Shown piece by piece: positions 51,920 to 59,171 of a stretch of 64,000 nucleotides of DNA (within the stretch, counting starts at the first letter, position 1; each line of letters begins with the position of its first letter). Location: assembly GCF_020859565.1 (NCBI RefSeq), contig NZ_JAJHUO010000029.1, forward strand, positions 92,938 through 156,937, written 5' to 3'. Source of the stretch: Saccharothrix luteola (GTDB taxonomy: Bacteria; Actinomycetota; Actinomycetes; Mycobacteriales; Pseudonocardiaceae). A program made the translations under genes and the position numbers. Below the pieces are notes generated by a model, which saw only the letters and a list, made by a program, of their open reading frames with translations, was not told the origin of the DNA and did no database searches.

Positions 51920-52279
51920 TCAGCCGGGCATCACCTGGTCGAGCGTCGGCACCACGGTCAGCACCCGGTCGACCTCGGTGAGCTGCAAGGGGCGGACCAC
52001 CGAACGGTGGCTCGCCACGATCGCGAACCGGACACCGGCCGCGACAGCGCGGTCGTGGGCGTCGAGCAGGGCCGCGATGCCGAGCGAGCCCAGGACGGTC
52101 ACGTCGGTCAGGTCCACCGCCAGCACCGGTGGCCGCAGCTCCAGCTGCACGTCCAGCTCGGCGCGGACCAGGTCGACACCCGCCAGGTCGATCTCGCCGG
52201 CGACACGGGTGACCGGGAGGCCGCGCACCTCGGTCGTGTCGACGGCGAGCTCAGCACCCTGCCAATGCCGGTCGGTCAT
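51920..52279 (-). CDS. STAS-domain anti-sigma factor antagonist
   Basis: 119-residue single STAS domain. VTRVAGEIDLAGVDLVRAEL is the first half, and the phosphorylatable Ser lies in DLTDVTVLGSLGIAALLDAH. The DxSG-type motif reads V-L-G-S-L-G, as in SpoIIAA-like proteins. It would bind or release an anti-sigma kinase depending on phosphorylation. No sigma or kinase partner is adjacent. It is divergent from a universal stress protein gene, consistent with a general stress role. Confidence 0.9.
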   Translation of the reverse strand: MTDRHWQGAELAVDTTEVRGLPVTRVAGEIDLAGVDLVRAELDVQLELRPPVLAVDLTDVTVLGSLGIAALLDAHDRAVAAGVRFAIVASHRSVVRPLQLTEVDRVLTVVPTLDQVMPG

Positions 52280-52425
52280 GGACGACGCCCCCTCGTTGGA
52301 CCCGCGTGTGACCGTGGCGTCGTCCCCGTCCGGCCCGGCGTTACGCGCGGCGTGGGCAGGGCATCGGTTACGCCATCCGCACGCCGGGTACTCCTGCGGT
52401 CTCCGGCGACGGCGGAGGTGGTGGC

Positions 52426-53355
52426 ATGGCCGACCCGCGCAACAGCGACGGTCGCGGCGCGGTCGTGGTCGGGTTCGACGGTTCGGAGCAGGCGCGCCTG
52501 GCGGCGTTCTGGGCGGCCCGGGAGGCCGCGAGCCGCGGGTGCGCGCTGCTCGTCGTGGAGGTGCTCCGCGTGCCGATGCCGGACCTGGCGTTGACGTCGA
52601 TGACCGTGCCGCTGCCCGAGGCGATGACCGAGGAGGCGGTGCGCGGGTACGCCGAACGGGAACTGGCCTCCGTGGCCGTCGACTGCCGAGCGCTGTGCGC
52701 GGGCCTGGAAGTGCGGACCCGGCTGGAGCAGGGGCACCCGGCCGACGCCCTGAGCGCCGTCGGCCGTGACGCCGACCTGCTCGTCGTCGGCTCGTCCGGG
52801 CGTTCCGGGCTGTCCCGGGCGCTGCTCGGCTCGACCACCGCGGACCTGGTGAACGCCCACCGGCGCCCGGTCGTCGTGGCCCGCGGCGACGGCGCCGGTG
52901 ACGGGCGGGTGGTCGTGGGGGTCGACGGGTCGCCGACGAGCGAGCGCGCCCTCGGCTTCGCGTTCGACTTCGCCGCGCGGCACGGGCGCGACCTGCTCGC
53001 CGTGCACGCGTGGGCCGACCTGCCGGTGGAGGCCGTGGCGCCGATCTGGGCGGCGCGGTCCGACCTGCCGCAGGTGCGGGCCGAGGCGGAGGCGCTGGTG
53101 GACCGGTCCCTGGCCGGTCACCGCGAGGCGCGCCCGGAGGTGCGGGTGGGCCGGGCGGTGGCGTTCGACGGTCCCGCGCACGCGTTGCTGGAGCACGCCC
53201 GTGACGCCGACCTGCTCGTCGTGGGCAGTCACGGCCGTGGTGCGGTCCGCCGTGCGCTGCTCGGCTCCGTGAGCCACGCCGTGCTGTACCACGCGCCGTG
53301 CTCGGTCGCGATCGTCCACCGCGACACAACGACTCCACGAGGAGGGGACGCGTGA
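52426..53355 (+). CDS. Tandem universal stress protein
   Basis: 309 residues formed of two Usp domains. The first (about 12-148) has VVGFDGSEQARLAAFWAARE and VVGSSGRSGLSRALLGSTT; the second (about 157-303) has VVGVDGSPTSERALGFAFDF and VVGSHGRGAVRRALLGSVSH. Both keep the ATP-binding G-x2-G-x9-G-S/T motif. The gene overlaps the next start (GTGA) and shares its transcript with a Pro-rich protein and a TerC transporter. Confidence 0.94.
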   Translation: MADPRNSDGRGAVVVGFDGSEQARLAAFWAAREAASRGCALLVVEVLRVPMPDLALTSMTVPLPEAMTEEAVRGYAERELASVAVDCRALCAGLEVRTRLEQGHPADALSAVGRDADLLVVGSSGRSGLSRALLGSTTADLVNAHRRPVVVARGDGAGDGRVVVGVDGSPTSERALGFAFDFAARHGRDLLAVHAWADLPVEAVAPIWAARSDLPQVRAEAEALVDRSLAGHREARPEVRVGRAVAFDGPAHALLEHARDADLLVVGSHGRGAVRRALLGSVSHAVLYHAPCSVAIVHRDTTTPRGGDA

Positions 53356-53618
53356 ACCCGCAACTCCGCGACCACGGACCCGACGTGTCCGCCCTGACCG
53401 TCCGGTCCGCACTGTCGCTCCGCGACCACCGGCCGACCGCGACCACCGCAGCCGCCCCGCCGTCCCGTGATCACGAACCGGACCCGCCCGACCCGTTGGC
53501 CCCGGACCCCGTCCCGCGCAGGCCGCAGCCGTCCGGACCCGAGCCGGTGCCGCCGAAGCCGATCCCGCCGCCGATCCCACCCACCTCCGACCACCTCGAC
53601 CGCCGCCTCGACCGCTGA
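53352..53618 (+). CDS. Small Pro-rich hypothetical protein
   Basis: 88 residues; the last 40 are dominated by Pro with Glu, Lys and Asp (PVPRRPQPSGPEPVPPKPIP). GTG 53352 lies after GAGGAGGGG and overlaps the stop of the universal stress gene. No membrane segment, no known domain. TerC follows after two bases. The coupling is good evidence for expression. Confidence 0.6.
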   Translation: MNPQLRDHGPDVSALTVRSALSLRDHRPTATTAAAPPSRDHEPDPPDPLAPDPVPRRPQPSGPEPVPPKPIPPPIPPTSDHLDRRLDR

Positions 53619-53620
53619 TC

Positions 53621-54634
53621 GTGGCGGACATCGGAGGGCTCACCTGGGCGCTCACCATCGGCCTCGTCCTCCTGCTGCTCGCGGTGGACCTGGTGCTGGC
53701 GGTCGTGCGCCCGCACCGAGTCAAGATCGGCGAGGCGACGGCCTGGTCGGTGTTCTACGTGCTCTTCGCCCTGCTGTTCGGCGTGTGGTTCACGCTGGCG
53801 CACGGGGGGCAGGCCGGCACCGAGTACTTCGTCGGCTACCTGGTGGAGAAGAGCCTGTCGGTCGACAACCTGTTCGTGTTCGTGATCATCATGTCGACGT
53901 TCGCCGTGCCGGAGGAGCACCAGCACAAGGTGCTGACGTTCGGCATCGTGCTGGCGCTGGCGTTGCGGGCGGTGTTCATCGCGGTCGGCGCGACGTTGCT
54001 GGCGTTGTTCTCGTTCGTGTTCCTGCTGTTCGGCTTGCTGCTGCTCTACACGGCCGTGCAGCTGTTCCGGCACCGCGACGAGGACCCGGACGTCGAGGAC
54101 AACGTCGTGGTGAAGACCGCGCGCCGGGTGCTGCCGATCACCGACGACTACGAGGGCGGGAAGCTGTTCACCCGCGCCGGTGGCCGCCGGATGGCCACGC
54201 CGCTGTTGGTGGTGCTGCTGGCGATCGGCAGCATCGACGTGCTGTTCGCGTTGGACTCGATCCCGGCGGTCTTCGGGATCACGTCCGAGCCGTACGTCGT
54301 GTTCGTCGCCAACGCGTTCGCGCTGCTCGGGCTGCGGGCGTTGTTCTTCCTGGTCAAGGGTTTGCTGGACCGGCTGGTGTACTTGTCGACCGGTCTGTCG
54401 CTGATCCTGGCGTTCATCGGGGTGAAGCTGATCCTGCACTGGGCGCACCAGGACCTCGACCCGCGCGTGCCGGAGGTGCCGACGCTGCTCAGCCTCGGCG
54501 TGATCGTGGTCGTGCTGACGGTGGTGACCGTCGCGAGCCTGGCCAAGACGCGTCGCGACCCTTCGGTCAAGGCGCGCCCCGGCTCACTGCGCGCCCGCCG
54601 CCCCCAACCCTCCGACCCCGAACCCCCCTCTTAA
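53621..54634 (+). CDS. TerC/Alx-family membrane protein
   Basis: 337 residues with about nine membrane helices. TerC hallmarks are VGYLVEKSLSVDNLFVFVII (Glu and Asp in the membrane), PEEHQHKVLTFGIVLALALR, and AIGSIDVLFALDSIPAVFGI with FVANAFALLGLRALFFLV. Relatives export Mn(II) or take part in tellurite and stress resistance. The start is GTG 53621, two bases after the previous stop. No yybP-type riboswitch sequence was noticed upstream. A 22-bp repeat array follows the stop. Confidence 0.93.
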   Translation: MADIGGLTWALTIGLVLLLLAVDLVLAVVRPHRVKIGEATAWSVFYVLFALLFGVWFTLAHGGQAGTEYFVGYLVEKSLSVDNLFVFVIIMSTFAVPEEHQHKVLTFGIVLALALRAVFIAVGATLLALFSFVFLLFGLLLLYTAVQLFRHRDEDPDVEDNVVVKTARRVLPITDDYEGGKLFTRAGGRRMATPLLVVLLAIGSIDVLFALDSIPAVFGITSEPYVVFVANAFALLGLRALFFLVKGLLDRLVYLSTGLSLILAFIGVKLILHWAHQDLDPRVPEVPTLLSLGVIVVVLTVVTVASLAKTRRDPSVKARPGSLRARRPQPSDPEPPS

Positions 54635-54650
54635 CCCCCCACCTCCGCGC

Positions 54651-54857
54651 GTGTCGAACCTTCAGACCGCGCGTGTCGAACGTTCAGGACCACCGTGTCG
54701 AACCTTCAGGACCACCGTGTCGAACGTTCAGGACACGCGAATTCGACACTCAGAACGCGGCCCGCCGTCCTGAGCGTTGAACTCGGGGTACCTGAACGTA
54801 GGACACGCGGGACCCGAGGGTTCGACACGCGGGCGCTGGAGGTTCGACACGCGGGTT
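54651..54857. repeat. 22-bp repeat array arranged as a large inverted repeat
   Basis: Four direct units starting GTGTCGAAC at 54651, 54673, 54695 and 54717, plus a degenerate fifth (54739-54760), keep an exact 22-base period. After a 9-base spacer come four units of the opposite orientation (54770, 54792, 54814, 54836), beginning CTGAGCGTTG, CTGAACGTAG, CCGAGGGTTC and CTGGAGGTTC. Left and right blocks are complementary, so a transcript can fold. It fills the gap between convergent TerC and hydrolase genes and matches the array at 29533-29642. Confidence 0.85.
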
Positions 54858-54860
54858 GGG

Positions 54861-55721
54861 TTAGCGGGCGAGAAGGGCGCGCAGGGCCTTGACGACCTCG
54901 CCGGGTGCCTCTTCGGCCATGAAGTGACCGCACGTGACGGTGCGGTGCTCCAGGTCCGCCGCCCACTCCCGCCACCGGCCGGCGGCGTCGAAGCCGAGGG
55001 CCGAGCCCCAGTCCTGCTGCAGCACGGTCACCGGCATGCGCAGCCGGTTGCCGGCCTCCCGGTCGGCCAGGTCGTGCTCGACGTCCACGGTGGCGGAGGC
55101 CCGGTAGTCGGCGACGATCGACGGGACCGCCTCGCGGGACGCCTTCAGGTACGCGGCGCGGACGTCGGCCGGGATCGCGGCCGGGTCGTTGGCCCACACG
55201 TCCAGGAAGTGGCCGAAGAACGCGTCCGCCGACGCGCTGATCATGGCCTCGGGCAGGCCGGGCGGCTGGGCCATCAGGTACAGGTGGAACCCGATGGCCG
55301 CCGAAGCGCCGTGCATGACGTCCCACATGTCGAGCGTCGGCAGCACGTCCAGCGAAGCCAGGTGCGTGACCGCGTCGGGGTGGTCGAGCCCGGCCCGGAT
55401 GGCGACCAGCGCGCCCCGGTCGTGCCCGGCCAGCGCGAACCGGTCGTGCCCGAGCTCGCGGGCCAGGGCGACGACGTCGGCGGCCATCGTGCGCTTCGAG
55501 TACGCCTGACCGTCGTCGGCCGGCTTGTCGCTGTCGCCGTACCCGCGCAGGTCGGGGCAGATGACGGTGTGGTCGGCGGCCAGGTCGGCGGCGACGTGCC
55601 GCCACATCAGGTGGGTCTGCGGGAAGCCGTGCAGCAGCACGACGGGGCTGCCCGAGCCCCCCACGGCGACGTTGAGCGCCACGCCCTCGGCGACGGTGAC
55701 GCGCTGCTGGTTGAACATCAT
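54861..55721 (-). CDS. Alpha/beta hydrolase of the haloacetate dehalogenase/epoxide hydrolase group
   Basis: 286 residues. VVLLHGFPQTHLMWRHVAAD, VICPDLRGYGDSDKP, nucleophile Asp101 in AGHDRGALVAIR, and the late GHFMAEEAP His are the catalytic framework. The protein resembles fluoroacetate dehalogenases but lacks their second halide-site Arg (DRGAL in place of DRGxR) and the pocket Trp (FHLYLM in place of WHWYFL), so defluorination is unlikely. The stop is TAA at 54861, against the repeat array. It is divergent from the large BTAD regulator. Confidence 0.88.
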   Translation of the reverse strand: MMFNQQRVTVAEGVALNVAVGGSGSPVVLLHGFPQTHLMWRHVAADLAADHTVICPDLRGYGDSDKPADDGQAYSKRTMAADVVALARELGHDRFALAGHDRGALVAIRAGLDHPDAVTHLASLDVLPTLDMWDVMHGASAAIGFHLYLMAQPPGLPEAMISASADAFFGHFLDVWANDPAAIPADVRAAYLKASREAVPSIVADYRASATVDVEHDLADREAGNRLRMPVTVLQQDWGSALGFDAAGRWREWAADLEHRTVTCGHFMAEEAPGEVVKALRALLAR

Positions 55722-55771
55722 GTACGGCTCCTACTCCTGGGTGCGGTTGCACGACCCACTCTCGACGGCCC

Positions 55772-55800
55772 CGATCAGCGCTCGATCAGCAACCGATCAG
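55772..55800. promoter_or_regulatory. Three 11-bp-spaced direct repeats, SARP-type binding site
   Basis: CGATCAG occurs at 55772, 55783 and 55794, i.e. three identical heptamers separated by 4 bases. SARP activators bind heptamer repeats with exactly this 11-base period. The site lies 44 bases before the BTAD regulator start, in the spacer shared with the divergent hydrolase. No convincing -10 at the classical distance was seen on either strand. Confidence 0.6.
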
Positions 55801-55844
55801 CACCCCGGGGCACGCGCCGACCAGGTCGGATACGTTGTCCCGCG

Positions 55845-58800
55845 ATGGTGCGTTTCCGGGTGTTGGGCCCGCTGGAGGCCGTGGGCGAACGCGGGCCGCT
55901 CGACCTCAAGGGGCCGCGGCACCGCGCCGTGCTGGCACGCCTGCTCGTCGCCAAGGGCCGGGTGGTGCCGGTCACGCGGTTGATCGACGACCTCTGGGAC
56001 GACGACGCGCCGGACGGTGCGCTCGGTGCCGTGCAGACGTTCGTCGGCGCGCTGCGCAAGGCCCTCGAACCTGACCGCCCACCCCGGACGCCGCCCCGGC
56101 TGCTGGTGACCGTGCCGCCGGGGTACGCGCTGCGGGCGGACGACGTCGACGCCCGGTGGTTCGAGGAAGCGGTCGGCGAGGCGGCCCGGCTGCTGGCCGA
56201 CGGTCGGCCCGGGAACGCGAAAGCGCTGCTCGACGACGTGCTCGAACTCTGGCGCGGCCCCGCCTACGCCGAGTTCGCCGACCGGCCCTGGGCGCTCGGC
56301 GAGGCCGCGAGGCTGGACGAGGTGCGCCTGCTGGCCGTCGAACGGCGGGCCGAGGCGGCCCTGGCGCTGGGCCTGGCGGCGGAGTCGGTGCCGGACCTGC
56401 GGGCACACGTCGCCGCGCACCCGTTGCGCGAGGACGGCCGCCGGCTGCTCGCCCTCGCGCTCTACCGGACCGGACGCCAGGGCGAGGCGCTGGCCACCCT
56501 CCGCCAGTCCCGCGACGTGCTGCGCGCGGAACTCGGTGTGGACCCCGGGCACGCCCTCCGTCAGCTCGAAACCGACATCCTCACCCAGTCGCCCACCCTC
56601 GCGCCCGAACCGCCGCCCGCCCGGTCCAGGCCGTTCATCGGCCGCACGGCCGAGCTCGCCGAGCTGGAACGGGCCGCGCGCACGGGCCGGCGGCTGGCGT
56701 TGCTCTCGGGCACGGCCGGAGCGGGCAAGACGGCGTTGGCCGAGGAGCTGACCGCACGGCTGGCCGCCGCCGGCTGGGCGACCGCGTGGGGCACGTCCAC
56801 CGAGGACGCGCCCGCCGCCTGGCCGTGGACGCGGATGGCGGAAGCGCTTGCGCTGGACGCGAACCCGCCCGCCGGCCGGTTCGAGCGCCACCGCGCGATC
56901 GCCGAGTCCCTGGCCGGGATCCGGCAACCGGTCCTGCTGGTGTTCGACGACCTGCACTGGGCCGACGAGGACACCCTCGCTCTCGTGACGTCGTTGGCCG
57001 CCGACCCCGACGCCGGACGCGTGCTGATCGTCGGGACCTACCGCTCCACCGAGATCTCCGCCGCCCTGACCGAGGCCCTCGGCCGGGCCGCCCGCACCGA
57101 GCCGACCCGCGTCTACCTGGGCGGCCTGACCGAACCCGAGGTCCGCGAACTGGTCGAGGCCACCACCGACCGCGAGCCGACCGACGCCGACGTCCGCGCG
57201 ATCCACACCCGCAGCGGCGGCAACCCGTTCTTCGTCCGCGAGCTGACCCGCCTCTGGGAGACCGACCCGGCCCTGCGCACCGTCCCCGCCGGCGTCCGCG
57301 ACGTCCTGCGCCACCGCCTCGCCCAGCTCGCCGGGACCGCGCGGACCCACCTGCGCCAGGCGTCGGTCCTCGGTCGGGAGATCGACCTGGACGTGCTGAT
57401 CCCGCTCGCCGGCGACGAGGACGCGGTGCTGGACTCCGTCGAGTCGGCGCTGCTCGCGGGCTTCCTGGTCGAGCCGGACGCCGACCGCCTGCGGTTCGCG
57501 CACGCGCTGGTGCAGGAGACGCTGTACGACGACATCGCGCACGCCCGCCGGGCCCGGTGGCACGCCACAGCCGCCGACGTGATCGAGCGGGTGCACCCCG
57601 ACGACGTCGAGGCCATCGCGCACCACCTCCTGCGCGCCGGCAACCGGGCCGCCGCCGAACGCACCGCCCGCTACACCCGGGCCGCCGCCGAACGCGCGGA
57701 ACGCCGGTCCGCGCCGCACCAAGCGGCCACGTGGTGGCGTGAGACGGTGGAGCTGGCCGGACGGGACCGCCTCGAAGCCGTGATGGGCCTGGTGCGGGCC
57801 CTGGCCGTGACCGGCGACCTGGAACAGGCCCGCCGGCGCCGGGCGGACGCCGTCGCCGAGGTGGGCGGCGACCCGGTGCTGACCGCCCGCACGATCGGCT
57901 CGTTCGACGTGCCCGCGCTCTGGACCACCAACGACGACGAAGCCCTGTCCGCCCGCCTCACCGAGGCAGCCGAACGCGCGCTGGACGCCCTGCCCGCGGG
58001 CCACGAGGCCGAACGCGCCCGCCTCCTGGTCACCATCGCCGTGGAACGACGCGCCGACGCCGGACGACGTGGCCGGGAAGCCGCACGCGAAGCCGAGGTC
58101 ATCGCCCGCGACCTGGCCGACCCGTCGTTGCTGGCCCTGGCGCTCAACGGCCGGTTCCTGCAGACGTTCCACCGGGCGGGCCTGGCACCCGACCGGGCCC
58201 GGATCGGCGCGGAGCTGCTCGACCTCTCCGCCCGCCACGGCCTGGTGACGTTCGAGGTGCTCGCCCACCTGATCCTCGTGCAGTCCCACGCCGCGCTCGC
58301 CGACCTGGCCGCCGCCGACCGCCACGCCGCCGCGGCCGACGCGCTCGCTGAACGGCACGACCTGCCGCTGGTCGGCGTCTTCACCACCTGGTACGCCGCG
58401 CTGCGCCTGGCCGTGACCGGGCGGCGGGACGAGGCCAGGGCCGCCTACCGCGCCGCCGCGTCCCGCCTCTCCGGCGCCGGGATGCCCGGCCTGGAGCACG
58501 GCCTCCTGCCGCTGGCGCTGCTCAGCCTCGGCGACGTGCCGGACGCCGACTGGGGCCCGTACGAGCCGTGGGCGCGCCCGGTCGTCCTGCTCGCGCGCGG
58601 CGAGCGGGCCGAAGCCCTCGCGGCCGTCGTCCCCGATTCGCCGCACGACCTGCTGTTCGAGGCGCGGACGTGCCTGCACGCCGTGATCGCCGTCGAAGCG
58701 GGGGACCGGCCGATGATGGCGCGCCTCTACGACCGGCTCCTCCCGGCGGCCGGTGAACTCGCCGGCGCGGGCAGCGGCCTGGTCTCGTTCGGCCCGACCG

Positions 58801-58928
58801 CCCACTACCTCGCCGCCCTCGCCGACGCGCTCGGCCGGCACGAGCGGGCCGCCGAACACCGCCGCCGGGCACGGGAGATCGCGGGGGGACTCGACGCTCC
58901 ACAATGGACCGCCGAGGGTGGCACCTAG
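55845..58928 (+). CDS. BTAD-ATPase-TPR large transcriptional regulator
   Basis: 1027 residues. The N-terminus (about 1-95) is the OmpR-like DNA-binding domain of SARPs (MVRFRVLGPLEAVGERGPLD; TRLIDDLWDDDAPDGALGAV), followed by the BTAD (about 100-245; ending RAELGVDPGHALRQLE). An AAA_16 ATPase (about 265-500) has RPFIGRTAELAELERA, P-loop SGTAGAGKTAL, Walker B VLLVFDDLHWADED and the GNPFFVREL motif. The rest is TPR-like helices. It is a large SARP-LAL type activator. ATG 55845 is divergent from the hydrolase. Confidence 0.93.
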   Translation: MVRFRVLGPLEAVGERGPLDLKGPRHRAVLARLLVAKGRVVPVTRLIDDLWDDDAPDGALGAVQTFVGALRKALEPDRPPRTPPRLLVTVPPGYALRADDVDARWFEEAVGEAARLLADGRPGNAKALLDDVLELWRGPAYAEFADRPWALGEAARLDEVRLLAVERRAEAALALGLAAESVPDLRAHVAAHPLREDGRRLLALALYRTGRQGEALATLRQSRDVLRAELGVDPGHALRQLETDILTQSPTLAPEPPPARSRPFIGRTAELAELERAARTGRRLALLSGTAGAGKTALAEELTARLAAAGWATAWGTSTEDAPAAWPWTRMAEALALDANPPAGRFERHRAIAESLAGIRQPVLLVFDDLHWADEDTLALVTSLAADPDAGRVLIVGTYRSTEISAALTEALGRAARTEPTRVYLGGLTEPEVRELVEATTDREPTDADVRAIHTRSGGNPFFVRELTRLWETDPALRTVPAGVRDVLRHRLAQLAGTARTHLRQASVLGREIDLDVLIPLAGDEDAVLDSVESALLAGFLVEPDADRLRFAHALVQETLYDDIAHARRARWHATAADVIERVHPDDVEAIAHHLLRAGNRAAAERTARYTRAAAERAERRSAPHQAATWWRETVELAGRDRLEAVMGLVRALAVTGDLEQARRRRADAVAEVGGDPVLTARTIGSFDVPALWTTNDDEALSARLTEAAERALDALPAGHEAERARLLVTIAVERRADAGRRGREAAREAEVIARDLADPSLLALALNGRFLQTFHRAGLAPDRARIGAELLDLSARHGLVTFEVLAHLILVQSHAALADLAAADRHAAAADALAERHDLPLVGVFTTWYAALRLAVTGRRDEARAAYRAAASRLSGAGMPGLEHGLLPLALLSLGDVPDADWGPYEPWARPVVLLARGERAEALAAVVPDSPHDLLFEARTCLHAVIAVEAGDRPMMARLYDRLLPAAGELAGAGSGLVSFGPTAHYLAALADALGRHERAAEHRRRAREIAGGLDAPQWTAEGGT

Positions 58929-59171
58929 TTGCAATACCAGTGACTTGAGGGTGTCCGGTGGGCTGATCGTCCAGGAGGTGCCTGGATGCCACGGCCTGGA
59001 CAGGTCAAGCCCGACACGGAGGCCCGGCTGTCCGATCGGATCGGGCGGCACGGTGGTCGAAGCCGTGGCGGGTTCCCACCGCGGCGGCGATCTCCAGGGC
59101 CCTGCTCGACGGCATCCGCGAGATCCTCGCCCGACTGCCGCAACTCTAAGCGTCCAGATTGGTACTAAGAG
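58929..59171 (+). pseudogene. Decayed coding fragments, possibly transposase-derived
   Basis: No intact gene. From 58986 a frame reads MPRPGQVKPDTEARLSDRI, resembling the N-terminus of IS4-type transposases, then becomes Arg/Gly-rich nonsense. A different frame ends with ISRALLDGIREILARLPQL and TAA at 59147-59149, which looks like a genuine helix of another protein. No terminal inverted repeats or target duplications could be defined. I treat it as degenerate DNA; the IS4 link is weak. Confidence 0.35.
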
